From Lysobacter_F sp035645555 (GTDB lineage: Bacteria; Pseudomonadota; Gammaproteobacteria; Xanthomonadales; Xanthomonadaceae), in the NCBI GenBank assembly GCA_035645555.1, contig DASQMI010000082.1, positions 1 to 52,874 of the forward strand: a stretch of DNA of 52,874 nucleotides. The letters are read 5' to 3'. This document shows positions 9,075 to 18,066 of the stretch, in pieces. The notes beneath the pieces were generated by a model, which worked only from the letters and a program-made list of their open reading frames with translations, made no database searches and had not been told where the DNA came from. Both the position numbers and the translations under genes were made by a program. Position 1 is the stretch's first letter. Each line of letters opens with the position of its first letter.

Positions 9075-9845
9075 ATGTCGACTCCTGCCCCGCCCGCGCC
9101 GCGCATCCCGCGCCATCTGGCCATCATCATGGACGGCAACGGCCGCTGGGCCGAGCGCCGTCGGCGCCCGCGCGCGGTCGGCCATCGCGCCGGCGCGCGC
9201 GCGGTCAAGGCGTGCATCGAGTTCTGCCTCGCCCAGGGCATCGAAGCGCTGACGCTGTTCGCGTTCTCCAGCGAGAACTGGGGCCGGCCCAAGGAGGAGG
9301 TCGGCGCGCTGATGAAGCTGTTCCTGACCGCGCTGGAACGCGAGGTCGACGAGCTCGACCGCCGCGGCGTGCGCGTGCGCTTCATCGGCGAGCGCGAACG
9401 GTTCGACCCGCAGATCGTCGAGCGCATGGCCGCGGCCGAAGCGCAGACCCGCGAGAATCGGCGCCTGCAGCTCACCGTGGCAGCCAGCTACGGCGGGCGC
9501 TGGGACATCGCCCAGGCCGCGCGCGCGCTCGCCGCGGACGTCGCCGCCGGGCGCCTGCACCCGGAGCAGATCGACGAAGCCGCGCTCGGCGCGCGCCTCG
9601 CGCTGGCCGATCTGCCGCCGCCGGACCTGTTCATCCGCACCGGCGGCGAGATGCGCATCAGCAATTTCCTGCTGTGGCAGCTCGCCTACACCGAACTCTG
9701 GTTTACCGACCGGTTGTGGCCGGAGATGGACGCGGCGACACTGCAGCAGGCGCTCGACGACTACGCCCGCCGTGAACGCCGCTTCGGCCTGACCGGCGCG
9801 CAGATCGCGGCACGCGCCGGCGACCTGCAAGGAAACGAACGATGA
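9075..9845 (+). CDS. uppS: Undecaprenyl diphosphate synthase
   Basis: This cis-prenyltransferase adds eight isoprene units to farnesyl diphosphate to make the C55 lipid carrier for peptidoglycan and O-antigen. The 256-residue protein has the HLAIIMDGNGRWA motif with the catalytic Asp at residue 20. The FSSENWGRPKEEV segment follows at about 69-81, and the C-terminal signature RTGGEMRISNFLLWQLAYTE near 193-212 is complete. The stop overlaps the cdsA start by four bases (ATGA), so the two are coupled. Its substrate is made by IspA, encoded at the other end of the window. Confidence 0.97.
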   Translation: MSTPAPPAPRIPRHLAIIMDGNGRWAERRRRPRAVGHRAGARAVKACIEFCLAQGIEALTLFAFSSENWGRPKEEVGALMKLFLTALEREVDELDRRGVRVRFIGERERFDPQIVERMAAAEAQTRENRRLQLTVAASYGGRWDIAQAARALAADVAAGRLHPEQIDEAALGARLALADLPPPDLFIRTGGEMRISNFLLWQLAYTELWFTDRLWPEMDAATLQQALDDYARRERRFGLTGAQIAARAGDLQGNER

Positions 9846-10678
9846 CGCAAACCCGTCTGCTCGCCGCGCTGGTGATGACGCCGATCGCGATCGCCGCGAT
9901 GCTGCTGCTGCCGACGCCGTGGATGATGGCGCTGGCGGCGGTGGTGTTCCTCGCCGGGTTGTGGGAGTGGTTCGAGCTCGCCGAGATCGATGACTCGCTG
10001 GCGCGTTGGGTGCTGCTGGTGGCGCACGTGGCGATGATGGTGGCGCTGGTGTGGGCGTCGCGCTCCACCCAGGGGTTCAGCCTCGCGTTGCTGCAGACCG
10101 CGACCGTGGTCGGCGTCGTCTGGTGGGCGTTGGCGCTGCTGTGGCTGCGCTTCCCGCGCTTCGGCAGCAATCACGACACCCATGCGCGGGTGTTCAAGCT
10201 GGCCGCCGGCGCGCTGTCGGTGATCCCGGCCTGGTGCGCGCTCGGCTGGATCCATGTCGAGGAGCCGTACGGTCACCGCTGGCTCCTGACCGCACTGGCG
10301 ATCGTCTGGGCGGCCGACACCGGCGCGTACTTCGTAGGCCGCCGTTTCGGCCGCCGCAAGCTGGCGCCGGTGGTGAGCCCGAACAAGACGGTGGAAGGCC
10401 TGCTCGGCGGCGCCGCGGCCGGCATCGCGGTGAGCATCCCGTTCGCGCTGCTCGCGCAGGCGACCGCCGCCGAGCTGCCGCGGGTCGCCGTGCTCGCGCT
10501 GATCACGGTGCTGTTCTCGGTGGTCGGCGACCTGTTCGAGAGCCTGCTCAAGCGGCAGGCCGGGGTGAAGGACTCCGGCCACCTGATCCCCGGCCATGGC
10601 GGCATCCTCGACCGCGTCGATGGCGTGCTGGCGGCGTTGCCGGCGTTCGCGCTCGGCAAAGGCCTGCTGGGGTTCTGA
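9842..10678 (+). CDS. cdsA: Phosphatidate cytidylyltransferase
   Basis: CDP-diacylglycerol synthase makes the activated precursor for all phospholipids at the inner membrane. The 278-residue protein has about eight hydrophobic helices and the conserved SPNKTVEGLLGG segment (about 179-190). The CDP-alcohol signature region follows near the C-terminus (GDLFESLLKRQAGVKDSGHL, about 228-247), including the conserved Asp pair and PGHGGILDRVD. The gene overlaps uppS by four bases and is followed after one base by dxr, all on one transcript. Confidence 0.96.
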   Translation: MTQTRLLAALVMTPIAIAAMLLLPTPWMMALAAVVFLAGLWEWFELAEIDDSLARWVLLVAHVAMMVALVWASRSTQGFSLALLQTATVVGVVWWALALLWLRFPRFGSNHDTHARVFKLAAGALSVIPAWCALGWIHVEEPYGHRWLLTALAIVWAADTGAYFVGRRFGRRKLAPVVSPNKTVEGLLGGAAAGIAVSIPFALLAQATAAELPRVAVLALITVLFSVVGDLFESLLKRQAGVKDSGHLIPGHGGILDRVDGVLAALPAFALGKGLLGF

Positions 10679-10679
10679 G

Positions 10680-11861
10680 ATGCGCCAGGTCGCGGTTCTC
10701 GGGGCCACCGGGTCGATCGGCGGCTCGGCGCTTGATGTGATCGCCCGCCATCCGCAGCGGATGCGGGCGAGCGTGCTGGCGGCCGGGCGCAACGTCGATG
10801 CGCTGCTGGCGCTGTGCGAGCGGCACCGGCCCGACCACACGGTGATCGAGGACGAACGTGCGTTCGCTGCGCTGCGCGACGGCCTGCGCGCCCGCGGGCT
10901 GGCGACCGCGGCCCACTGCGGCACCGCGGCGCTCGAAGCGCTGGTCGCCGGCGACGCCTGCGACACCGTGGTCGCCGCGATCGTCGGCGCCGCCGGGCTG
11001 CCGTCGACGCTTGCCGCCGCGCGCGCCGGCAAGCGCCTGCTGCTCGCCAACAAGGAATCGCTGGTGCTCGCCGGCGAACTGCTGATGCATGCGGCGCACG
11101 CCGCTGGCGCCAGCGTGATCCCGATCGACAGCGAGCACAACGCGATCTTCCAGTGCCTGCCCGACCCCGATGCCCGCGGCGAGTATCCCGGCGTGCAGCG
11201 CATCGTGCTCACCGCGTCGGGCGGGCCGTTTCGCGGCCGCAGCCGCGACGCGCTGCACGACGTCACGCCCGAGCAGGCGGTCGCGCATCCGAAGTGGTCG
11301 ATGGGACCGAAGATCTCGGTCGACTCGGCGACGCTGATGAACAAGGGCCTCGAGGTGATCGAGGCGCATCATCTGTTCGGGCTGCCGGCTGCCCGCATCG
11401 ACGTACTGGTTCATCCACAGAGCCTGGTGCATTCGCTGGTCGAGTTCGTCGACGGCTCCACGCTCGCGCAGCTGGGCCTGCCGGACATGCGCACCGCGCT
11501 CGCGGTGGGACTGGCCTGGCCGGAGCGGATCGTCTCCGGCGTCGGCGGGCTGGACCTGCTGCGCCACGGCCGGCTCGACTTCGAGGCGCCGGACCTGGAC
11601 GCGTTCCCCTGCCTTGCACACGCGTTCGACGCGCTGCGCGCGGGCGGCACTGCGCCGGCCGTGCTCAACGCCGCCAACGAGGTGGCGGTTTCAGCGTTTC
11701 TTCAGCGCCGCATCGCTTTCTTAGCGATTCCCGACGTGGTCCGGCGTACGCTGGACGCGCTGCCCGCGGAACCCGCGGCCTCGCTCGAGGTCCTGTTGGA
11801 GGCCGACGCGCAAGCGCGCCGCCTCGCCGAGAACGCGATCCGTGACCTGCCCCACCCCTGA
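10680..11861 (+). CDS. dxr: 1-deoxy-D-xylulose 5-phosphate reductoisomerase
   Basis: DXR converts DXP to MEP with NADPH, the second step of the MEP isoprenoid pathway. The 393-residue product has the nucleotide-binding GATGSIGGSALDVI at about 7-20, the metal and substrate residues in PIDSEHNAIFQCL (about 147-159) and SVDSATLMNKGLEVIEAHH further on (about 213-231), plus the C-terminal helical domain. The ATG at 10680 lies one base after the cdsA stop. An in-frame start further upstream would overlap cdsA for 28 codons without conservation. dxs, encoding the preceding enzyme, is at 28.5 kb. Confidence 0.97.
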   Translation: MRQVAVLGATGSIGGSALDVIARHPQRMRASVLAAGRNVDALLALCERHRPDHTVIEDERAFAALRDGLRARGLATAAHCGTAALEALVAGDACDTVVAAIVGAAGLPSTLAAARAGKRLLLANKESLVLAGELLMHAAHAAGASVIPIDSEHNAIFQCLPDPDARGEYPGVQRIVLTASGGPFRGRSRDALHDVTPEQAVAHPKWSMGPKISVDSATLMNKGLEVIEAHHLFGLPAARIDVLVHPQSLVHSLVEFVDGSTLAQLGLPDMRTALAVGLAWPERIVSGVGGLDLLRHGRLDFEAPDLDAFPCLAHAFDALRAGGTAPAVLNAANEVAVSAFLQRRIAFLAIPDVVRRTLDALPAEPAASLEVLLEADAQARRLAENAIRDLPHP

Positions 11862-11885
11862 GCCTGCCGAGCGAGCCGACATCCG

Positions 11886-13232
11886 ATGAACGAGTTTTTC
11901 GGCTCGCTGTGGTGGTTGCTGGTCAGCCTCGGTGTGCTGATCACGATCCACGAGTTCGGCCACTTCTGGGTGGCCCGGCGCTGCGGCGTCAAGGTGCTGC
12001 GTTTCTCGATCGGCTTCGGCAAGGCGTTGTGGAAGCGCACCGGCCGCGATGGCACCGAGTACGTGATCGCGGCGATCCCGCTTGGCGGCTACGTCCGCAT
12101 GCTCGACGAGCGCGAAGGCGATGTCGCGCCGCACGACGCGCGGCACGCGTTCAACCGCCAGTCGGTGTGGCGGCGGATCGCGATCGTGGTCGCCGGGCCG
12201 CTGGCCAACCTGCTGCTGTGCGTGGCGCTGCTGTGGGCGATGTTCGTGATCGGCCGCCCGGACTACGCGCCGGTGATCGGCGCCGTGGAAGGCATCGCCG
12301 CGCGCGCCGGCGTGCGCGAGGGCGACACCGTGCTGGCAGTCGGCGGGCGCGCGGTTGCCACCTGGACCGAGGTCGAGGCCGCGCTGCTGCCAGCCGCGCT
12401 CGATCGCGAGGACGTCGCACTCGCGGTGCGTACCGCCGCCGGTGATACCGCAACGCGCACGCTGCGGCTGTCGCAGCTGCCGCGCACGCTGGACGAACTG
12501 CGCGCGGTGCGCGGGATCGGGCTGGTCCCGCGCCATTTCGTGCCGCCGCCGGTGATCGACGCGGTGGTCGGCCCCCCGGCGCTCGGCGTGCTCCGGCCCG
12601 GCGACCGGCTGCTGGTGGTCGACGGCGCGCCGATCCGCCGCTGGCAGGACATCGCGCCGCTGGTGCAGGCCGCCGGTACCCGCGGGGTCCCAGTGCGGCT
12701 GGAGGTCGAGCGCGCCGGTCGCCGGATCAGCGCGCAGCTGCGCCCGCAGCCGCAGGTGCGCGAAGGCGAGCGGTACTGGGCGCTCGGCATCCAGTCGCGC
12801 GCGCCGGAACACGACGCGGTCCTGCGCCACGCCCCGCTTGCCGCCATGCCGGCGGCGGCGCGCGAGGCCGCGCACCAGACCGGCGAGCTGTTCGCGATGA
12901 TCGGCCGTGCGTTCAGCGGCAAGGTGTCGGTGCAGAACACCGTGGCAGGGCCGCTGACCATCGCGCGCGCGGCGAACGCGTTCGCGCAGCAGGGACCGGC
13001 GTGGTTCCTGTCGATGCTGGCGCTGCTGTCGCTGAGCCTCGGCATACTGAACCTGCTGCCGATCCCGATCTTGGACGGCGGTCACCTGCTGTATTACCTT
13101 ATCGAGCTGATCAAGGGCAGCCCGGTCAGCGAGCGCGTCATGGCTGCCGGGCAATACGTCGGCCTGGCGGTGATCGTCGGGCTGATGGGCCTGGCGTTCT
13201 ACAACGACATCGTGAACAACCTGGTGCGCTGA
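11886..13232 (+). CDS. rseP: RIP metalloprotease RseP (site-2 protease)
   Basis: RseP is an inner-membrane zinc protease that cleaves within the membrane, typically anti-sigma factor RseA after DegS, in the envelope stress response. It can also act in FecR-type signalling. The 448-residue protein has the HEFGH zinc motif at residues 22-26 in the first membrane segment. Two PDZ regions occupy the periplasmic part (about 125-300) and the LDGG motif lies in the penultimate segment (NLLPIPILDGGHLLYYL). bamA follows 70 bases downstream. The FecR protein encoded at 5-6 kb is a conceivable substrate, by analogy only. Confidence 0.97.
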   Translation: MNEFFGSLWWLLVSLGVLITIHEFGHFWVARRCGVKVLRFSIGFGKALWKRTGRDGTEYVIAAIPLGGYVRMLDEREGDVAPHDARHAFNRQSVWRRIAIVVAGPLANLLLCVALLWAMFVIGRPDYAPVIGAVEGIAARAGVREGDTVLAVGGRAVATWTEVEAALLPAALDREDVALAVRTAAGDTATRTLRLSQLPRTLDELRAVRGIGLVPRHFVPPPVIDAVVGPPALGVLRPGDRLLVVDGAPIRRWQDIAPLVQAAGTRGVPVRLEVERAGRRISAQLRPQPQVREGERYWALGIQSRAPEHDAVLRHAPLAAMPAAAREAAHQTGELFAMIGRAFSGKVSVQNTVAGPLTIARAANAFAQQGPAWFLSMLALLSLSLGILNLLPIPILDGGHLLYYLIELIKGSPVSERVMAAGQYVGLAVIVGLMGLAFYNDIVNNLVR

Positions 13233-13302
13233 TGGCGGCGCCGGCCCGAACCTGCAGACCCGTCGCCCGTCCGCGGGCGTCGACGACTCCCAACCGGACG
13301 TG

Positions 13303-15762
13303 ATGATGACGCGACCCCTTCCTCGCCGCCTGCTCGCCCTCGCCCTTGCCGCGGCGCTCGCCACACCTGCGTGGGCACAGTCGGTCGATCCGTTCACCGT
13401 CACCGACATCCGCATCGACGGCCTGCAGCGCATCTCCGCCGGCACCGTGTTCACCTACCTGCCGGTGGAGCGCGGCGATCGCGTCGATTCGGCGCGCGCG
13501 GCCGAAGCGATCCGCGCGCTGTACCGCACCGGCTTCTTCGAGGACGTGCGCCTGGAGCGCCAGGGCGACATCCTGGTGGTCACGGTCACCGAGCGTCCGG
13601 CGATCAACAAGCTCACCGTCACCGGCAACAAGGACATCAAGACCGAGGACCTGCTGAAGGGCCTCGGCGAGGCGGGCCTGCGCGAGGGCGACACCTTCGA
13701 CCGCATGGCGCTGGACCGCATCAAGCAGGAACTGACCCGCCAGTACAACAACCGCGGCAAGTACAACGTCGAGATCACCCCGACCGTGGCGCGGCTGGAC
13801 CGCAACCGCGTCGACCTCACGATCGCGATCAAGGAAGGCAAGGCGGCCAAGATCCGCCACATCAACCTGATCGGCACCGAGACGTTCGACGAGGAGGACA
13901 TCCTCGACACGTGGGAATCGCGCCCGAGCAACTGGCTCAGCTGGTACCGCCGCGACGACCAGTACTCGCGCGAGAAGCTGTCCGGCGACCTCGAGCGGCT
14001 CAACGCCTACTACCTCGACCGCGGCTACGTCGATTTCAGCATCGACAGCACGCAGGTGGCGATCAGCCCGGAGCGGCAGGACGTCTACATCACCGCCGGC
14101 ATCTCCGAAGGTGAGCAGTACAAGGTCGCGAAGGTCGAACTGACCGGCGACACTGTGCTGCCGAAGGAGCAAGTCGAGCGGATGGTGCTGGTGAAGCCGG
14201 ACCAGATCTTCTCGCGGCGCCTGATCGAGATCAGCTCGGACTCGATCACCGCGATGCTCGGCAACATCGGCTACGCGTTCGCCCAGGTCAATCCGGTGCC
14301 GGAGGTGAACCGCGAGGACAAGACGGTCAACCTCGCGCTGGAAGTCGTGCCCGGCCCGCGCGTCAGCGTCCGCCGTATCCAGGTCAAGGGCAACACCCGC
14401 ACGTCCGACGAGGTGATCCGCCGCGAGATGCGCCAGTTCGAAGGCGGCTGGTTCTCGCAGGCGGCGGTGGACCGGTCGAAGATCCGCCTGCAGCAGCTCG
14501 GCTTCTTCGAGACCGTCGACGTCGAGACGCAGCCGGTGCCCGGCACGCCGGACCAGGTCGACGTAGTGTTCAACGTCAAGGAGACCACCTCCGGCAGCTT
14601 CGTGTTCGGCCTCGGCTATTCGCAGCTGTCCGGCCTGACCACGCAGATCCAGCTGTCGCAGAACAACTTCCTCGGCAGCGGCAACCGCATCGCCGTGCAG
14701 GCGCAGCGCAACCGCTTCGTGCAGCGCTACGACTTCTCGTACACCAACCCGTATTTCACCGACAACGGCGTCTCGCTGGGCTACAACCTGTCCTACCGCG
14801 AGTTCGACAACGCCGACTTCAACACCGCGCAGTACTCGACCACCAGCCGCATCGGCCAGGTGGTGCTTGGCCTGCCGATCACCGAAACCGACACCGTCTC
14901 GCTGCTGGTCGGCGCCGACAGCAACCAGGTGTTCGCCTACGAAGGTTCCACCCCGGCGCCGATCGTCGATTACATCAACGCGCTCAACCAGCGCACGTTC
15001 CACGCCTGGCGCACCGAGCTGGGCTGGCAACGCAGCACGATCGACAACTTCCTGACCCCTAACCGCGGCACCATCCAGCGCGTCGGCCTGGAGCTGACGC
15101 TGCCCGGCTCGACCGCCGAGTACTTCAAGCTCAGCTACAACTTCTCCAAATTCTGGCCGCTGTCGCGCCACCTCGTGCTCAACACGCGCGTCGACCTGGG
15201 CTACGGCGACAGCTACGGGGATGCGGTCACCCGCAACATCTGCTTTACCCCGGACCGGCTGGTCGATACTGACAACAACCCGAGCACGCCGCCGGTGCTG
15301 GTGCGCGGCGCGCCGCCGAGCAACCCGTGCCTGCCGACCTCGACCGACTTCGTCCGCACGGTGACCGCCGACGGGCTGCCGTTCTTCGAGAATTTCTACG
15401 CTGGCGGCGTGCGCTCGGTGCGCGGCTTCCGCGACAACACGCTCGGCCCGAAGGCCACCGCGCGCGGCAGCAACTTCCTGCAGTCGATGGGCGGCGCGCT
15501 GAAGACGGTCGGCTCTCTCGAGATGTACTTCCCGTCGCTGCTGAAGTCGCCGAGCGCGCGCGTGTCGGCGTTCCTGGACGTCGGCAACGTGTTCGCCGAC
15601 GTCGACAGCTTCGATGCCGGCGAACTGCGCGCCTCGGCGGGCGTCGCGCTGGTCTGGCGCGCGCCGGTCGGCCCGATCTCGATCAGCTACGCGTTCCCGC
15701 TGCGCAAGGAAGACACCGACGAGCTGGAGCGCCTGCAGTTCACGTTCGGCGGCGCGTTCTGA
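13303..15762 (+). CDS. bamA: Outer-membrane protein assembly factor BamA
   Basis: BamA is the Omp85-family core of the BAM complex that inserts beta-barrels into the outer membrane. The 819-residue protein has a signal peptide (about 1-24, ending AWAQ), five POTRA domains (about 25-430) and a 16-strand barrel containing the conserved loop-6 motif VRGF and a terminal Phe. Two ATG codons (13303 and 13306) and a preceding GTG are adjacent; 13303 is chosen by default. In enterobacteria skp lies between bamA and lpxD; here lpxD starts 17 bases after the stop, so that chaperone gene is absent from this position. Confidence 0.97.
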   Translation: MMTRPLPRRLLALALAAALATPAWAQSVDPFTVTDIRIDGLQRISAGTVFTYLPVERGDRVDSARAAEAIRALYRTGFFEDVRLERQGDILVVTVTERPAINKLTVTGNKDIKTEDLLKGLGEAGLREGDTFDRMALDRIKQELTRQYNNRGKYNVEITPTVARLDRNRVDLTIAIKEGKAAKIRHINLIGTETFDEEDILDTWESRPSNWLSWYRRDDQYSREKLSGDLERLNAYYLDRGYVDFSIDSTQVAISPERQDVYITAGISEGEQYKVAKVELTGDTVLPKEQVERMVLVKPDQIFSRRLIEISSDSITAMLGNIGYAFAQVNPVPEVNREDKTVNLALEVVPGPRVSVRRIQVKGNTRTSDEVIRREMRQFEGGWFSQAAVDRSKIRLQQLGFFETVDVETQPVPGTPDQVDVVFNVKETTSGSFVFGLGYSQLSGLTTQIQLSQNNFLGSGNRIAVQAQRNRFVQRYDFSYTNPYFTDNGVSLGYNLSYREFDNADFNTAQYSTTSRIGQVVLGLPITETDTVSLLVGADSNQVFAYEGSTPAPIVDYINALNQRTFHAWRTELGWQRSTIDNFLTPNRGTIQRVGLELTLPGSTAEYFKLSYNFSKFWPLSRHLVLNTRVDLGYGDSYGDAVTRNICFTPDRLVDTDNNPSTPPVLVRGAPPSNPCLPTSTDFVRTVTADGLPFFENFYAGGVRSVRGFRDNTLGPKATARGSNFLQSMGGALKTVGSLEMYFPSLLKSPSARVSAFLDVGNVFADVDSFDAGELRASAGVALVWRAPVGPISISYAFPLRKEDTDELERLQFTFGGAF

Positions 15763-15779
15763 CCCCGGCGGGTGCCGCC

Positions 15780-16799
15780 GTGTCCGCGCCGGAGTACACC
15801 GCTGCCGAATTGGCGCAACGCGCCGGCCTGTCGCTGCACGGCGATGGCGACGTCCGCGTGCGCGGTGTCGGCACGCTGGCGCGTGCGCAGGCCGACCAGC
15901 TCGCGTTCCTGGCCAACTCGCGCTACCGCGGCCAGCTCGCCGAGACCCGTGCGGCGGCGGTGGTGATGCGCGCGGAAGATGCCGCCGGCTTCGCAGGCAC
16001 CGCGCTGATTGCCAAGGACCCGTATGCCGCGTTTGCCCGGCTGGCGGCGCTGTTCGAGCGCAGGCCGGCGCGCCCGCGCGGTGTGCATCCGAGCGCGGTG
16101 GTCGATCCCAGCGCGGTGGTTTCCCCCGACGCGCATGTCGGCGCGTTCGTCAGCGTCGGCGCGCGCAGCCGGATCGAGGCCGGCGCCGTGATCGGGCCGG
16201 GCTGCGTGATCGGCGACGACTGCGTGGTCGGCGAAGGCACCGAACTGGTCGCGCGCGTCACCCTGGTCACCCGCGTGCGGCTCGGCCGGCGCGTGCTGAT
16301 CCACCCCGGTGCGGTGCTCGGTGCGGACGGTTTTGGCCTCGCAATGGACGCCGGACGCTGGCTCAAGGTGCCGCAACTCGGTGGCGTGGTGGTGGGCGAC
16401 GATTGCGAGATCGGCGCCAACACCACGATCGACCGCGGCGCGATCGAGGACACCGTGCTCGAGGAGGACGTGCGCCTCGACAACCAGATCCAGATCGGCC
16501 ACAACGTCCATATCGGCGCGCACACCGCGATGGCCGGCTGCTCGGCGGTGGCGGGCAGCGCCAGGATCGGCCGGTACTGCCTGATCGGCGGCGCGGCCGG
16601 CGTGCTCGGACATCTCGAACTCTGCGACCGGGTCACCGTCACCGCGATGAGCCTGGTCACCCATTCGATCCGCGAGCCCGGCGAGTATTCGTCGGGCACG
16701 CCGTTGATGGACAATCGCAGCTGGCGACGGAGCGCCGCCCGCTTCAAGCAACTCGATGCCATCGCCCGCCGGCTGCGCGGCGGCTCCGACCCTGACTGA
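15780..16799 (+). CDS. lpxD: UDP-3-O-(3-hydroxyacyl)glucosamine N-acyltransferase
   Basis: LpxD transfers the second 3-hydroxyacyl chain from acyl-ACP to the amino group in lipid A synthesis (third step of the Raetz pathway). The 339-residue protein has an N-terminal uridine-binding domain (about 1-100). A left-handed beta-helix of hexapeptide repeats (about 101-290) carries the catalytic His at about residue 241 in QIQIGHNVHIG. A C-terminal helical tail follows. The start is a GTG at 15780, giving VSAPEYTAAELA at the N-terminus; the length then agrees with the usual 335-345. fabZ begins three bases after the stop. Confidence 0.96.
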   Translation: MSAPEYTAAELAQRAGLSLHGDGDVRVRGVGTLARAQADQLAFLANSRYRGQLAETRAAAVVMRAEDAAGFAGTALIAKDPYAAFARLAALFERRPARPRGVHPSAVVDPSAVVSPDAHVGAFVSVGARSRIEAGAVIGPGCVIGDDCVVGEGTELVARVTLVTRVRLGRRVLIHPGAVLGADGFGLAMDAGRWLKVPQLGGVVVGDDCEIGANTTIDRGAIEDTVLEEDVRLDNQIQIGHNVHIGAHTAMAGCSAVAGSARIGRYCLIGGAAGVLGHLELCDRVTVTAMSLVTHSIREPGEYSSGTPLMDNRSWRRSAARFKQLDAIARRLRGGSDPD

Positions 16800-16801
16800 C
16801 C

Positions 16802-17257
16802 ATGACCGACACCGTCCAACTGCCGCTCGACGTCACCGCGATCCAGCGCCTGCTGCCGCACCGCTACCCGTTCCTGCTGATCGACCGGGTGACCGAGTTC
16901 GAGCCTTCCAAGCGCGTGGTCGCGTACAAGAACGTCACCGCCAACGAGGCGTTCTTCAACGGCCACTTCCCCAACCACCCGGTGATGCCGGGCGTGCTGG
17001 TGGTGGAGGCGCTCGCGCAGGCCGGCGGCGTGCTGACCCAGCTGTCCGATCCGAATCGCGCCGAGGGGCGGCAGTTCTACCTGGTGAAGATCGACAACGC
17101 GAAGTTCTCCCGCATGGTGGTGCCGGGCGACCGCCTGGAGCTCGAAGTCACGCTGAGCCGGATGATCCGCAACATGGCGCTGCTGTCGGGTGTGGCGCGC
17201 GTCGATGGCGAGCAGGTTGCCTGCGCCGACGTGCTGTGCGCTGAGGCCAAGCGCTGA
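16802..17257 (+). CDS. fabZ: 3-hydroxyacyl-ACP dehydratase FabZ
   Basis: FabZ removes water from 3-hydroxyacyl-ACP in fatty-acid elongation and competes with LpxA/LpxD for the same hydroxyacyl pool. The 151-residue hot-dog-fold protein shows LLPHRYPFLLIDRV near residues 18-30 and the active-site motif NGHFPNHPVMPG with His55, then Glu69. Length is typical. It sits between lpxD and lpxA with gaps of two and three bases, keeping the enzymes that share substrate on one transcript. Confidence 0.98.
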   Translation: MTDTVQLPLDVTAIQRLLPHRYPFLLIDRVTEFEPSKRVVAYKNVTANEAFFNGHFPNHPVMPGVLVVEALAQAGGVLTQLSDPNRAEGRQFYLVKIDNAKFSRMVVPGDRLELEVTLSRMIRNMALLSGVARVDGEQVACADVLCAEAKR

Positions 17258-17260
17258 GCG

Positions 17261-18043
17261 ATGGCCGCGCAGATCCATCCCACCGCGGTGGTCGAACCGG
17301 GCGCGCGCCTCGCCGAAGGGGTGCAGGTCGGTCCGTTCTGCTACATCGGCGCTGAGGTCGAGGTCGGCGAGAACACGGTGTTCGGCCCGCACTGCAGCGT
17401 GCACGGCCCGACCCGGATCGGCCGCGACAATCGCTTCGTCGGCCATGCCGCCGTGGGCGGCGAGCCGCAGGACAAGAAGTACGGCGGCGAGCGCACCGAA
17501 CTGCTGATCGGCGATCGCAACCTGTTCCGCGAGTTCGTCACCCTCAACCGCGGCACCGGTGGTGGCGGCGGCATCACCCGCATCGGCAACGACAATTGGA
17601 TGCTGGCGTACACCCACGTGGCGCACGACTGCCAGGTCGGCAGCCATTGCGTGTTCTCCAACAACGCCACGCTCGCCGGCCACGTCACCGTCGGCGACCA
17701 CGTCATCCTCAGCGGCTTCGTCGGCGTGCACCAGTTCTGCCGCATCGGCGCGCACGCATTCGTCGGCATGGGCGCGTTCGTCAACGGCGACGTGCCGCCG
17801 TTCGTGATGGTGGCGCAGGAAGGCTACGGCCGCCCGCGCGGCATCAACGCGGAAGGGCTGAAGCGGCGCGGCTTCGCACCGGAACGCATCGCCGCGATCA
17901 AGCGCGCCTACCGTGCGCTGTACATGGGCGCCGGATCGCTGGACGAGGCGCGTGCGCGGCTGGCCGAGCTCGCCGCCGACAGCGAGGACGTGCGCGCGTT
18001 CCTCGAGTTCGTCGACAGCGGCGAGCGGCCGCTGCTGCGCTGA
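17261..18043 (+). CDS. lpxA: UDP-N-acetylglucosamine acyltransferase
   Basis: LpxA catalyses the first lipid A step, acylating UDP-GlcNAc at the 3-hydroxyl. The 260-residue protein consists of a hexapeptide-repeat beta-helix from the start (IHPTAVVEPGARLAEGVQVG, about 5-24) followed by a helical C-terminal domain. The catalytic His is at about residue 122 in YTHVAHDCQVG, corresponding to His125 of the E. coli enzyme. A Gly-rich insertion, TGGGGGITRIG (about 99-109), occurs where E. coli has a short loop. The gene starts three bases after fabZ. Confidence 0.97.
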   Translation: MAAQIHPTAVVEPGARLAEGVQVGPFCYIGAEVEVGENTVFGPHCSVHGPTRIGRDNRFVGHAAVGGEPQDKKYGGERTELLIGDRNLFREFVTLNRGTGGGGGITRIGNDNWMLAYTHVAHDCQVGSHCVFSNNATLAGHVTVGDHVILSGFVGVHQFCRIGAHAFVGMGAFVNGDVPPFVMVAQEGYGRPRGINAEGLKRRGFAPERIAAIKRAYRALYMGAGSLDEARARLAELAADSEDVRAFLEFVDSGERPLLR

Positions 18044-18066
18044 ACGCACGCGGCGGCGACGGGACC

